The notes: a model not told the origin generated them from the sequence alone. Counted from the first letter of the stretch, positions 8,629 to 16,577 are shown. The stretch is DNA of 29,014 bases from JBBQUP01 sp038212305 (GCA_038212305.1 JBBQUP010000037.1:1-29014); one strand, 5' to 3'. Translations and numbers: made by a program.

Positions 8629-10602
8629 TTAATTATAGAAATTCCAAGAAAGATCGAATTTAAAACCACGGGAGTTCGCTGGATAACCTGGCACAATGAA
8701 GTAATTACTATTAGGCCATCCTTTATTGATATTTTCCATTTTAAACCCTAAACGAGCTCGTTTTAAATGAAGGTTAATAAACACATCAATATATGGGTAT
8801 TCGCCAACCAAATATGAATTTTGTGCAACAAACTGAGCCGTTGGAGCAAAATAAGCAGGGGCATAATATTTTGAATGAATTCGAGTATCAAAGCCTATTT
8901 GAAATTGAAGCACTTTAAAAGCCACATGCTCGAAATAATTTGAAGTATAATAAGCCAATTGGGGCAATGGCATAATATCATTATCACTGGTTTCTTGATA
9001 GGCAATTTGATGAATACTATTTAAACCACCCCATTTAAAATGCTCTTTCATTTGCAATTCAAACACATTCAAAACTCCGATAGCTTGATCGGGCAAAGCT
9101 TGAGTGTTCCAATAAAAAGCATCATTAATTAATTGTAACTCACCTTTTAATTCAAATCGTTTGGTTGGTATTGTAAAGCCCCCTCCTACTTTTAAGGCTT
9201 TTTGTTTATTAAACTTATTCTCCCATTGAATATGATTTGAAAAATAATTATTAGACCAAAAGGTAGGTTGTTGAAGGTATACTCCGCCATAGGCAAATAC
9301 AGAAGCTGTATCTTTTGAAACTCGAAATACAGAATTTAATGCTCCGGTTAATTCAGAATCACCAACCCGATAACCTTGAAAATAGAGCTTTAGTCCAGCT
9401 CTGTATGTCAGAAATTCACCTGCATTTTTAAAAATCTCTCCTCCAACTAAACTTGTAACAAATGTAGTATTGTTATGCCTATATAATGGACTTAATGTAA
9501 TGTCGCTACTTGCTGAGTTGATTGGCGTACGATATAACAACACTTCATTCTCGATGTAAGCTCGCAATCCAAACTTTAACCACTTATTTGCCTCTTCGTT
9601 TAACATTAACTGAAACGTGCTTTTAATAGTAGTTAAACGCGCTGAGTCATTAGTACTTGTCTTATCAATGTAATAATTCGCATAAACAGTATCGGTTTGA
9701 GCTGATAGCTGCTCGGCTAAATCGGAAATACTGTAAACTCGTTTGCTGCTTTGAATATGAAGCTGATGAAATGCGGTACCTATTGCTCCTGAACTACTTG
9801 ATGCAGTAGAATCATCTGTTGATAAATGACCGATACCCAAAGATTGATTGAGGAAAAACTGAACGTTTTTAATGTTGTTTTTAGCTTTCGTAAAATTAAC
9901 ATCAATGTTTTCAGGGTTATCAAGAGCCGATTTGGATGGATTTAAAATGCTCTGAATATCCTTAATACCTCCATTTTCGTATTGATCGATTTTATTTATG
10001 GCAATAGATGATTGAAGGCTATAGTTATCTCCTTGATAGCTGCTAAAAAAGCGAAACAAAGCTATATCACTCCGTTGAGCATTGTAACGTCCAATAGATG
10101 AATAGAGCTTATAATCAATTCCAAAATTGAGCTTTTTATTTACATTTTGCGTAAACAAAACATATAAAAACTCCTCAGACCTCCGTTTGGGAGCTCCTGA
10201 ATGATAAGTTAAATTTGTATAAGGAACTGTTGTATTGTAATATAAAAACTGATTGGGTTGTTCTATGAAATCTGAAAAATTGCGCCCAAAAACAAAATCA
10301 TCTGATACATACTTATCCATTAATGATTGAGATTGAGCCGCCAAACCCATATTGCCTAAGTATATTTGAAAAGGCGATTTTCGATAAATAGGGTTGCGCT
10401 GTTGAAATCCATCCAAAAGGGTATCAGGGCGTATGGAGTCAAGTTTTATATAATCATGGGACAACTTCAACGTACTAATTTTTTTCTCAATTACTGGCTG
10501 AGTACTTTTAACATCTGTTCCATCGGGACGATAATTATCCTGACCAAACAAAACAATGGAGCTAAGCAGACAAATATATCCTGTTACTATTAATCTTTTC
10601 AT
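8629..10602 (-). CDS. Porin_10 family putative outer-membrane porin
   Basis: This Bacteroidota outer-membrane beta-barrel has 657 residues from the chosen ATG. A short signal peptide (MKRLIVTGYICLLSSIVLFG) is followed by a mature N-terminus and a long run of alternating amphipathic beta strands. The conserved early segment has YLGNMGLAAQS, FSDFIEQPNQFLYYNTTVPYTNLTYH and the GIDYKLYSSIGRYNAQ strand seen in the Porin_10 family. The end WNFYN fits a barrel C-terminus. A longer version beginning with TTG at 10611 is possible, but that TTG lies inside the promoter box, so the ATG at 10602 is preferred. The transported substrate is unknown. mltF-like lies downstream in the same direction but has its own promoter box. 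Confidence 0.85.
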   Translation of the reverse strand: MKRLIVTGYICLLSSIVLFGQDNYRPDGTDVKSTQPVIEKKISTLKLSHDYIKLDSIRPDTLLDGFQQRNPIYRKSPFQIYLGNMGLAAQSQSLMDKYVSDDFVFGRNFSDFIEQPNQFLYYNTTVPYTNLTYHSGAPKRRSEEFLYVLFTQNVNKKLNFGIDYKLYSSIGRYNAQRSDIALFRFFSSYQGDNYSLQSSIAINKIDQYENGGIKDIQSILNPSKSALDNPENIDVNFTKAKNNIKNVQFFLNQSLGIGHLSTDDSTASSSSGAIGTAFHQLHIQSSKRVYSISDLAEQLSAQTDTVYANYYIDKTSTNDSARLTTIKSTFQLMLNEEANKWLKFGLRAYIENEVLLYRTPINSASSDITLSPLYRHNNTTFVTSLVGGEIFKNAGEFLTYRAGLKLYFQGYRVGDSELTGALNSVFRVSKDTASVFAYGGVYLQQPTFWSNNYFSNHIQWENKFNKQKALKVGGGFTIPTKRFELKGELQLINDAFYWNTQALPDQAIGVLNVFELQMKEHFKWGGLNSIHQIAYQETSDNDIMPLPQLAYYTSNYFEHVAFKVLQFQIGFDTRIHSKYYAPAYFAPTAQFVAQNSYLVGEYPYIDVFINLHLKRARLGFKMENINKGWPNSNYFIVPGYPANSRGFKFDLSWNFYN

Positions 10603-10608
10603 CAATGG

Positions 10609-10616
10609 CAAATATA
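10609..10616 (-). promoter_or_regulatory. -7 box immediately upstream of the Porin_10 gene
   Basis: The minus strand reads TATATTTG, an exact TAnnTTTG match, and its last base is 6 bases before the ATG at 10602. The transcript would begin at or within a base or two of the start codon, so the mRNA is probably leaderless. Confidence 0.5.
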
Positions 10617-10686
10617 GAGAAAAGATTAAAAACCCACGGAGATAATTAAATGGAATAATTGCTGCTACTCAATAAAAAAGTAAAAC

Positions 10687-11118
10687 TTATATACTGGATA
10701 ATGAAATGAATTTAGTCATCTTTTCGAACAATGTCTTTTTCTCAATAGGTTTACTTAAAAACTCATTAAAATCAGAAAAAATACCTAGAGGCTGATCACT
10801 TTCTTTATAATAGGCCGTTTGGGCAATAATGGGTATGTTCTTATTAAACGATCGAATTTTTCTCGCAGATGAGAAGCCATCCATAATTGGCATGTTAATA
10901 TCCATTAATATCAACGAGATGGATGGATTTTGCATACAAAAATCAACTGCAATCTGACCATTTTCAGCGTGAATAATTTCTACATTCGTTTCATTCAAAA
11001 ACTCTTCAATTAACATCAAATTAACAAAATCATCTTCGGCGACTAATATCGTAACTCTTGGATTTTGTGAATCACCATTACTTTTTTTAGGATTATCGTG
11101 AGGTAAAGGTTGCGACAT
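10687..11118 (-). CDS. single-domain CheY-like response regulator
   Basis: This cytosolic receiver protein has 143 residues and no output domain. The phosphorylation site is complete: acidic pair Asp29/Asp30 in VAEDDFVN, phospho-acceptor Asp73 in LILMDINMPIMDGF, Thr101 in IIAQTAYY and Lys123 in FLSKPIEK. The first 20 residues are polar and probably disordered. Similar receivers in Bacteroidota are often detached from hybrid histidine kinases, and the partner kinase is not in this window. The role is therefore signal relay with unknown input and output. It sits downstream of the tRNA-Met terminator and upstream of the Porin_10 gene on the same strand. Confidence 0.88.
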   Translation of the reverse strand: MSQPLPHDNPKKSNGDSQNPRVTILVAEDDFVNLMLIEEFLNETNVEIIHAENGQIAVDFCMQNPSISLILMDINMPIMDGFSSARKIRSFNKNIPIIAQTAYYKESDQPLGIFSDFNEFLSKPIEKKTLFEKMTKFISLSSI

Positions 11119-11194
11119 ATTCTGTCAATTATTAGTTTATCATATAAAATTATCAAATTATACGGAGAAAACAACGTAAAAGGTTTGGATTAAT

Positions 11195-11240
11195 TAAATA
11201 AAAAAAGGATTTCCGAAATAAATTCCAGAAACCCTTTTTC
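11195..11240 (-). terminator. terminator downstream of tRNA-Met
   Basis: On the minus strand a 12-bp stem AAAAAGGGTTTC/GAAATCCTTTTT (one G-T pair) starts a few bases after the tRNA and ends in a run of seven T residues. Confidence 0.7.
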
Positions 11241-11242
11241 AG

Positions 11243-11316
11243 TAGCGAGAGGCGGGCTTGAACCGCCGACCTCATGATTATGAATCATGCGCTCTAACCA
11301 GCTGAGCTACCTCGCC
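11243..11316 (-). tRNA. tRNA-Met (anticodon CAT)
   Basis: The minus strand folds as a cloverleaf of 74 nt. The acceptor GGCGAGG pairs with TCTCGCT, allowing two G-T pairs. The D-arm is GCTCAGCTGGTTAGAGC. The anticodon loop is TTCATAA with CAT at 11280-11282. The T-arm is GGCGG-TTCAAGC-CCGCC. The 3' CCA is not encoded. The anticodon stem lacks the GGG/CCC of initiator tRNA and position 1 pairs with position 72, so this is not the initiator. Elongator Met is more likely than the lysidine-modified Ile type, because the acceptor and arms resemble elongator Met. Confidence 0.9.
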
Positions 11317-11334
11317 ATGACTTTTTTGCGGTTG

Positions 11335-11342
11335 CAAATGTA
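11335..11342 (-). promoter_or_regulatory. -7 box of the tRNA-Met gene
   Basis: The minus strand reads TACATTTG, an exact TAnnTTTG match ending 19 bases before the first base of the tRNA. That leaves a short 5' leader of about 12 nt. The -33 region is AT-rich with no clear TTG. Confidence 0.5.
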
Positions 11343-11531
11343 TGCGAATTATCTAATTTTAAATAAAAAAAATGCATCTTTTTTTATTTTTTTTTGCTTT
11401 ATCGGCCCCATGCTCTGATAATGAGATAAATATACAATCCCTAAAAAAAGTAAGTGAAAAGTAGATACATTTCATTTTTAAAAATAAACTGCTATATTGT
11501 GAGCTTATAAATAAACGAATGACATTGACTA

Positions 11532-11918
11532 ATGCCAGTAGGAAAAGAAAAATTTGAAATCGAATACATTATCAATACATCTCCAGCCATTTTATATAAC
11601 AGATTAAGCACCCCTAGTGGGCTATCGGAGTGGTTTGCTGATGATGTGAACTTAGTGGGGAAAACAATTACATTTATTTGGAAGGGTAGTAGCCAAGAAG
11701 CCGAACAAATTGCAAAAAAAGAAAATAAGCTAGCTCGATTTCGATGGCTTGATGAAGAAGAGGATACTTTTTTTGAGTTTAAAATTAATGTTGACGAACT
11801 AACGGGGGAAACCGCCTTAGTAGTTACCGATTTTTCGGAACCTGATGAAAAAGTGGATGCCATTGAATTGTGGAATCAACAAATAGATGTATTAAAACAC
11901 GGATTAGGTTCTCACTAA
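11532..11918 (+). CDS. AHSA1/START-like (SRPBCC-fold) domain protein
   Basis: This small cytosolic protein of 128 residues has the helix-grip fold signature of AHSA1/START-like proteins. FEIEYIINTSPAILYNRLSTPSGLSEWFADDV lies at the N-terminus, beta strands ITFIWKGSSQEAEQI, ARFRWLDEEEDTFFEFKI and TALVVTDF in the middle, and a long C-terminal helix WNQQIDVLKHGLG at the end. These proteins bind a hydrophobic ligand in a central cavity, but the ligand of this one is unknown and no catalytic motif is visible. It is monocistronic, followed by a strong terminator. ATG at 11532 begins right before the first strand. Confidence 0.8.
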   Translation: MPVGKEKFEIEYIINTSPAILYNRLSTPSGLSEWFADDVNLVGKTITFIWKGSSQEAEQIAKKENKLARFRWLDEEEDTFFEFKINVDELTGETALVVTDFSEPDEKVDAIELWNQQIDVLKHGLGSH

Positions 11919-11951
11919 ATAGCTCAAACAAACTATTATCATTAATTTTGC

Positions 11952-11980
11952 ATCCGGTTAACATTATAACCGGATTTTTT
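11952..11980 (+). terminator. rho-independent terminator after the START-like gene
   Basis: A 9-bp perfect stem ATCCGGTTA/TAACCGGAT with a 6-base loop is followed by six T residues, 34 bases after the stop codon. Confidence 0.85.
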
Positions 11981-12042
11981 ATGCCTAACAAAAGTAGTAT
12001 TCATATTGGTATTGGAGTTTAACATTTAACCAACAGCAACGA

Positions 12043-13512
12043 GTGAAGAAATTACACATTTTTATCGTAAAAAGCTTTATTGGGCCACTGATCATGACAT
12101 TCCTTATATCACTCTTTATTTTAGTGATGCAATTCCTATGGAAATATGTTGATGACATGGTAGGCAAAGGCTTGGAATGGTATGTTATGGCTGAGCTATT
12201 ATTTTACGCTTCCCTACAAGTTGTTCCAATGGCATTACCGTTGGCTATTTTACTCGCTTCATTAATGACTTTTGGCAACTTAGGTGAAAACTACGAATTA
12301 ACAGCCATTAAATCAGCTGGAATATCACTTCCCAAAATAATGGCTCCCCTTATCATTCTTATTGTAATTATATCTGGAGCTGCTTTCAAATTTTCTAATA
12401 ATCTCCTCCCTGTTGCTAATTTAAAACTTTATACGTTGCTGTATTCGGTAAAACAAGCCCGCCCTGAATTAGATATTAAAGAAAAAGTTTTTTACGATGG
12501 CATTACCGACATTAGCATTAAAATAGAAAGTAAAGAACGAGAAACCAACCTGTTGAAGAATATTATGATTTACGATCAGCGAGATAGGTTGATAAAAAAT
12601 GGAAATGTTACTTTGGCTGATTCAGGAAAGCTTCAAATTTCAGATGACAAAAAGTACATGATTCTTACTCTGCATGATGGATTGCGTTATGACGAAAAGG
12701 TTTCGAATGAAAGACGCAGACTATCCGAAAGAGACTTACAACTTTTCCGAACCGATCAATTTGGAACTCAAATTGCACTTATTGACCTTCAAGGTTTTGA
12801 TTTCTCGAGATCGGATGAAGGATTGTTTAAAACAAATGATCGGATGAAAAATCTAACTCAGCTGAAACATGATGAAGATTCGCTCATAGATATCCGAATA
12901 CAAATGGTCACTGAACTCACACAACGAGTAAGCAACTATTATTATAATCAAATCAGTTTCGCCTATCAACAAGAAGATCCAACACTAAAAATAATCGAGA
13001 CATCCCCTGTTGTAAATACTGATAGCTTGTTTTCCCATTTTTCTTTCGACCAAAAAATTCTAACATACGAAAGTGCTTTAGGAAGTGCTCGCAGAGTTAA
13101 GCAAAGTATTGAAGATCAGTATCGTTTCATTGACCAACAAGAAGAAAAAATAAGAAAACACGATATGGAGAAGCATCGCAAATTCACTTTACCGTTTGCT
13201 TGTTTTATCTTCTTTTTTATTGGAGCCCCTTTGGGGGCAATTATTCGAAAAGGTGGCTTGGGTATGCCGGTAGTTATCTCTGTATTATTTTTTGTGTTTT
13301 ACTACATTATTGACACTTTTGGAACAAAACTGGCGAGAGAAGGTATATGGGATACTTATCAGGGCATGTGGTTATCCTCCTTTATTTTATTACCTCTTGG
13401 AATATTCCTGACCTATAAATCAGCTACCGACTCGGCACTATTAAATTCAGATGCTTATGTTATCTTTTTTCAAAACTTATTAAAACCTTTTAAAAAAGAA
13501 AAGAAAAAATAA
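12043..13512 (+). CDS. LptF/LptG-family (YjgP/YjgQ) lipopolysaccharide export permease
   Basis: This inner-membrane permease has 489 residues and would, with LptB, extract LPS from the inner membrane. Three N-terminal helices cover about residues 10-120, with the family motif GENYELTAIKSAGISLPKI in the coupling region. A periplasmic jellyroll and a longer insertion with coiled-coil character (about 265-375) follow, then three C-terminal helices (about 380-470) beginning LPFACFIFFFIGAPLGAIIRKGGLGMPV. It is longer than the E. coli proteins (about 360 residues) because of the middle insertion, as is common in Bacteroidota. The start codon is GTG at 12043, placed by the conserved IFIVKSFIGPLIMTF; no ATG fits as well. 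LptF and LptG cannot be distinguished here. Confidence 0.88.
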   Translation: MKKLHIFIVKSFIGPLIMTFLISLFILVMQFLWKYVDDMVGKGLEWYVMAELLFYASLQVVPMALPLAILLASLMTFGNLGENYELTAIKSAGISLPKIMAPLIILIVIISGAAFKFSNNLLPVANLKLYTLLYSVKQARPELDIKEKVFYDGITDISIKIESKERETNLLKNIMIYDQRDRLIKNGNVTLADSGKLQISDDKKYMILTLHDGLRYDEKVSNERRRLSERDLQLFRTDQFGTQIALIDLQGFDFSRSDEGLFKTNDRMKNLTQLKHDEDSLIDIRIQMVTELTQRVSNYYYNQISFAYQQEDPTLKIIETSPVVNTDSLFSHFSFDQKILTYESALGSARRVKQSIEDQYRFIDQQEEKIRKHDMEKHRKFTLPFACFIFFFIGAPLGAIIRKGGLGMPVVISVLFFVFYYIIDTFGTKLAREGIWDTYQGMWLSSFILLPLGIFLTYKSATDSALLNSDAYVIFFQNLLKPFKKEKKK

Positions 13513-13529
13513 GCAATTTTCATTTTATA

Positions 13530-13559
13530 CATCTCTTATCAATAAATTAATAAGAGATG
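13530..13559. repeat. 10-bp inverted repeat between lptF/G and ribBA
   Basis: CATCTCTTAT and ATAAGAGATG form a perfect stem around a 10-base AT-rich loop, 17 bases after the permease stop and 11 bases before the ribBA -33 element. No T-run follows on the plus strand, so it is at best a weak terminator; it may be a protein-binding site. Confidence 0.45.
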
Positions 13560-13570
13560 CAATTCATCAG

Positions 13571-13600
13571 TTTGATTAGGCGTAGAATTGATTATTTTTG
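13571..13600 (+). promoter_or_regulatory. ribBA promoter (-33 TTTG and -7 TATTTTTG)
   Basis: TTTG at 13571-13574 and TATTTTTG at 13593-13600 match both elements of the Bacteroidota consensus with an 18-base gap. Transcription would start near 13606, about 24 bases before the ATG at 13630. The box lies inside an apparent N-terminal extension of the ORF (from 13588), which argues against the longer start. Confidence 0.65.
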
Positions 13601-13629
13601 TACCCTTATTTAATAATTTACAAAGCAAA

Positions 13630-14862
13630 ATGTCAGAGGAAAATATAAAGCTCAATACAATAGCCGAAGCCATTGAATCCATAAAAAAAGGTGAACTAAT
13701 TATTGTAATTGATGATGAGGATCGTGAAAACGAAGGCGACTTTGTGGCTGCAGCACAATTAATTACTCCTGAGAAGGTTAATTTTATGGCTACATATGGA
13801 CGAGGATTAATTTGTGTACCAATAACCGAAAAGCGTTGTGATGAATTGGAACTTGAAATGATGGTAGGAACCAATACTTCATCACATGCAACTCCTTTCA
13901 CTGTTTCGGTAGATTTAATCGGATATGGATGTACAACAGGAATAAGTGCCACCGATCGTGCCAAAACAATTCAGGCAATTTGCAATAAAAACACCAAGCC
14001 TGATGAACTGGGTCGCCCAGGCCATATTTTCCCTCTCAAATCAAAAGACAAAGGCGTTTTACGTCGCACTGGGCACACCGAAGCAGCAGTTGACTTAGCT
14101 GTATTAGCCGGATTATATCCAGCAGGCGTTTTAATTGAAATTATGAACGAAGATGGCACCATGGCTCGTTTGCCCGAACTAATGGTTATTGCAAGAAAGT
14201 TCGATCTTAAAATTATCACCATTAAAGACTTAATTGCCTACCGATTAAAGAATGAAAGTCTTATAATCAAAGGGGTTGAAGTAGCTTTACCCACTAAACA
14301 TGGAAACTTTCGATTAATTCCATTTAAGCAAAAGTCGAATGGTTTAGAACATATTGCTCTTATTAAAGGATCATGGGAACCTGAAGAATCGGTATTGGTA
14401 AGGGTTCACTCGTCATGCGCTACCGGTGATATTTTTGGATCTCTTAGATGCGAATGTGGAGAACAATTGCACAAAGCAATGGAAACCATTGAAAAAGAAG
14501 GCAAGGGAGTTCTTGTTTACATGAACCAGGAAGGACGAGGAATTGGTTTAATGAATAAAATTGCTGCCTATAAACTACAAGAAGAGGGCCTTGATACGAT
14601 TCAGGCTAATGAAGAACTAGGATTTAACGCCGATGAGCGCGACTATGGCGTTGGGGCTCAAATACTCCGAGAATTAGGGGTATGCAACATGAAACTAATG
14701 ACAAATAACCCGGTAAAACGCATTGGACTCGAAGGATATGGTTTAACAATAACCGAAAATGTACAACTCGAAGTAGACCCCAATATTCATAATGAACAAT
14801 ATATGAAAACAAAACATGAAAGAATGGGGCATAATTTGAATTTCTTTTCTTTTAAAAAATAA
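13630..14862 (+). CDS. ribBA: bifunctional 3,4-dihydroxy-2-butanone-4-phosphate synthase / GTP cyclohydrolase II
   Basis: This cytosolic riboflavin-pathway enzyme of 410 residues makes both precursors of the pathway. The N-terminal RibB half makes dihydroxybutanone phosphate from ribulose 5-phosphate and has DDEDRENEGD at 28-37 and RRTGHTEAAVDL near 145-156. The C-terminal RibA half opens GTP and has the zinc site Cys263, Cys274 and Cys276 in SSCATGDIFGSLRCECG, plus YMNQEGRGIGL near 298-307 and NNPVKRIGLEGYGL near 359-372. Both active sites look intact. The ATG at 13630 (MSEENIK) is chosen because upstream codons overlap the promoter. No FMN riboswitch was seen upstream. Confidence 0.95.
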   Translation: MSEENIKLNTIAEAIESIKKGELIIVIDDEDRENEGDFVAAAQLITPEKVNFMATYGRGLICVPITEKRCDELELEMMVGTNTSSHATPFTVSVDLIGYGCTTGISATDRAKTIQAICNKNTKPDELGRPGHIFPLKSKDKGVLRRTGHTEAAVDLAVLAGLYPAGVLIEIMNEDGTMARLPELMVIARKFDLKIITIKDLIAYRLKNESLIIKGVEVALPTKHGNFRLIPFKQKSNGLEHIALIKGSWEPEESVLVRVHSSCATGDIFGSLRCECGEQLHKAMETIEKEGKGVLVYMNQEGRGIGLMNKIAAYKLQEEGLDTIQANEELGFNADERDYGVGAQILRELGVCNMKLMTNNPVKRIGLEGYGLTITENVQLEVDPNIHNEQYMKTKHERMGHNLNFFSFKK

Positions 14863-14883
14863 ACTTGCAAAATAGCATAAATT

Positions 14884-14910
14884 AAAGCCACCCAATCAGG
14901 TGGCTTTTTA
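14884..14910 (+). terminator. rho-independent terminator after ribBA
   Basis: AAAGCCACC/GGTGGCTTT forms a 9-bp perfect stem with a 6-base loop and continues into TTTTTATTTA, 21 bases after the stop codon. Confidence 0.85.
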
Positions 14911-14954
14911 TTTATGATACCATAATAAAATAGCATTACTATTAAATCCAACTA

Positions 14955-14986
14955 ATTAATACGAAACAAAAACTTTTCGTATTAAT
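14955..14986. repeat. perfect 12-bp inverted repeat
   Basis: ATTAATACGAAA and TTTCGTATTAAT are exact reverse complements separated by 8 bases. The hairpin is AT-rich at its base and lies 12 bases before the nested structure. It lacks a following T-run on the plus strand. Confidence 0.6.
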
Positions 14987-14998
14987 GGATGTTATTAC

Positions 14999-15108
14999 GG
15001 AAGAGATGGAGGTGGTTCACAATGCGGTCGTGAACATCCCAGATATCAGACATAATCGTTCCCATAACATTTTATGCTGGTAAAATACAGGGATTACCTC
15101 CATCTTCC
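14999..15108 (+). ncRNA. candidate structured RNA (leader element or small RNA) of unknown type
   Basis: The outer stem pairs GGAAG-(AG)-ATGGAGGT (14999-15013) with ACCTCCAT-CTTCC (15096-15108), 13 pairs with a 2-base bulge. Inside it lie a hairpin GTTCAC/GTGAAC (15015-15020 with 15030-15035), a second stem ATCCC/GGGAT (15036-15040 with 15090-15094) stacked next to the outer stem, and an inner hairpin CATAA/TTATG (15063-15067 with 15072-15076). All helices are mutually compatible. GC content is well above the flanks. It ends 178 bases before the DHODH-like gene. It matches no riboswitch I know, and the strand is inferred from the downstream gene. An inverted-repeat mobile remnant is the alternative. 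Confidence 0.4.
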
Positions 15109-15286
15109 TTTAGTTTTAATTCATCAAAGGTTATTAAAAACCTAATAAAAGGCATTTTTTTATCTTATCGAATAATATACTTTTAAAGATATATATTCTC
15201 TTTCAAAATTGCTAAAGATAGTATTCTTTTGAAAGTTGCTTTCTTTAATATGAATTACTATTAGCAGAGAAATTAAAAATTGCGAC

Positions 15287-16273
15287 ATGGCCGATATCTC
15301 AACTACCTACTTAGGATTAAAACTAAAAAGTCCAATAATTGCCTCCAGCAGTGGATTAACATCTACGTTTAACGATATTAAAGAACTTGAAAAACAAGGT
15401 GCAGGTGCTGTTGTTTTAAAATCGCTTTTTGAAGAAGAAATTATTGTAGAGCTGGAAAAAGACATGCATAAAATGCATGCCGAAAATCACCTCTATCCTG
15501 AAACGATGGAGTTTTATGAGAATTACAACCTCGAAGATACATTAACCTCCTACTTAAAACTCATCTCCGACTGCAAACGATTTTTAGAAATCCCAGTTAT
15601 TGCCAGTATCAACTGCATTTCGCCTTACAATTGGACCTATTTTGCTCGTTCGCTTCAAGATGCAGGTGCCGATGCATTGGAATTAAACATTTTTGTGTTA
15701 CCATCAAACATTGATAATACTGGGCTCGACAATGAAAAAACATATTACGAAATAATTAAAAACGTTCAAAAGGAAGTATCAATACCCATTTCAATAAAAA
15801 TTAGTCATTACTTCTCAAATCTTGGAGGAATGATTCAGAACTTATCTAATACAGGAATTGATGGAATGGTTTTGTTTAATCGCTTTTACTCCCCTGATAT
15901 TGATATTGATAACCTTGAAGTTATTTCATCGCATATATTTAGTGAACCTACCGAATATGTTATGCCTTTACATTGGATAGGCTTAACATCAAGCAGGGTG
16001 AAATGTGATATTTCGGCTTCAACAGGAGTTCATGATGCTCAAACCATGATTAAAATGATTTTAGCAGGTGCTAAAACAGTTCAAGTTGCTACAACTCTTT
16101 ATAAGAATGGAATTTCGCACATTCGAACCATGTTAAATGAACTTGAATCATACATGGACAACAAAAATTATAAAACACTTAACGATTTCAGAGGAATTCT
16201 TTCGCAATCAGCAGCAAACAACCCTGCCGGTTATCTAAGAGTACAGTTTATGAAACATTTTGCTAATAAGTAA
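15287..16273 (+). CDS. dihydroorotate dehydrogenase-like flavoprotein
   Basis: This cytosolic TIM-barrel flavoprotein has 328 residues and resembles class 1 dihydroorotate dehydrogenase. The start STTYLGLKLKSPIIASSSGLT and the barrel strands GAGAVVLKSLFEEE, IPVIASINC, ADALELNIF, IPISIKISHYF, GMVLFNRFYSP and the phosphate-binding end AGAKTVQVATTLYKNG are visible. The loop that carries the catalytic Cys or Ser base in genuine PyrD does not show a clear equivalent (FVLPSNIDN follows the ELN strand), so the substrate may differ. Bacteroidota carry this paralogue in addition to true pyrD. It lies downstream of the candidate structured RNA; no clean -7 box was found directly upstream. Confidence 0.8.
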   Translation: MADISTTYLGLKLKSPIIASSSGLTSTFNDIKELEKQGAGAVVLKSLFEEEIIVELEKDMHKMHAENHLYPETMEFYENYNLEDTLTSYLKLISDCKRFLEIPVIASINCISPYNWTYFARSLQDAGADALELNIFVLPSNIDNTGLDNEKTYYEIIKNVQKEVSIPISIKISHYFSNLGGMIQNLSNTGIDGMVLFNRFYSPDIDIDNLEVISSHIFSEPTEYVMPLHWIGLTSSRVKCDISASTGVHDAQTMIKMILAGAKTVQVATTLYKNGISHIRTMLNELESYMDNKNYKTLNDFRGILSQSAANNPAGYLRVQFMKHFANK

Positions 16274-16336
16274 TCGCACTTCGATTTTAACACCCATTTG
16301 ATCGATAAATGATTTTATTTCATGACTGATGATTCC

Positions 16337-16344
16337 TATCTTTG
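16337..16344 (+). promoter_or_regulatory. -7 box in front of the DUF5522 gene
   Basis: TATCTTTG is an exact TAnnTTTG match and ends 7 bases before the ATG at 16352, which predicts a leaderless or nearly leaderless mRNA. No good -33 TTG at the right distance was seen. Confidence 0.45.
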
Positions 16345-16351
16345 AAAAAAA

Positions 16352-16543
16352 ATGGATTTCACATCGTCATCACCATTATTCCCAGAATTAGAAGAGAATA
16401 AAGATTTTTATCTCGACCCAAAAGGTTATCGAGTAATGACATCCCATTATCTTACAAATAGAGGTTATTGTTGTGGAAATGGATGTAGGCACTGTCCCTA
16501 TTTTCCACCGCATACCAAAGGAAATACATCAATTAAAGAATAA
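16352..16543 (+). CDS. DUF5522 small cysteine-rich protein
   Basis: The protein has 63 residues. The conserved core is FYLDPKGYRVMTSHYLTNRG followed by YCCGNGCRHCPY at 39-50, with Cys40, Cys41, Cys45 and Cys48. This is the DUF5522 signature, a small family widespread in Bacteroidota. The cysteine spacing suggests metal or iron-sulfur binding, but no function has been shown that I know of. fmt starts 35 bases downstream on the same strand and the two are probably cotranscribed. Confidence 0.8.
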   Translation: MDFTSSSPLFPELEENKDFYLDPKGYRVMTSHYLTNRGYCCGNGCRHCPYFPPHTKGNTSIKE

Positions 16544-16577
16544 CCTTATTACACCTAACTCAAAATAATCTGAAATT

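Larger units (their letters stand above)
14863..15286. other. 424-bp non-coding region between ribBA and the DHODH-like gene
   Basis: In order it holds the ribBA terminator (14884-14910), a perfect 12-bp hairpin (14955-14986), a nested RNA-like structure (14999-15108) and an AT-rich leader with a T-run at 15155-15161. Only very short ORFs occur, including one of about 33 codons starting near 14985 that I cannot support. The middle segment is clearly richer in G and C than its flanks. Confidence 0.6.

Noticed and set aside
11943..11950. TAATTTTG as promoter of the LPS export permease
   Set aside because: The box lies immediately before the START-like gene terminator, so a transcript from it would begin inside that hairpin; no -33 element is present.
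13588..13629. 14-residue N-terminal extension of RibBA
   Set aside because: It overlaps the -7 box TATTTTTG and lacks family sequence; homologous RibBA sequence begins at MSEENIK.
14985..15084. 33-codon ORF inside the structured segment
   Set aside because: There is no ribosome-binding or promoter signal, no recognisable family, and its codons are constrained by the stem pairing, so a chance ORF is more likely.
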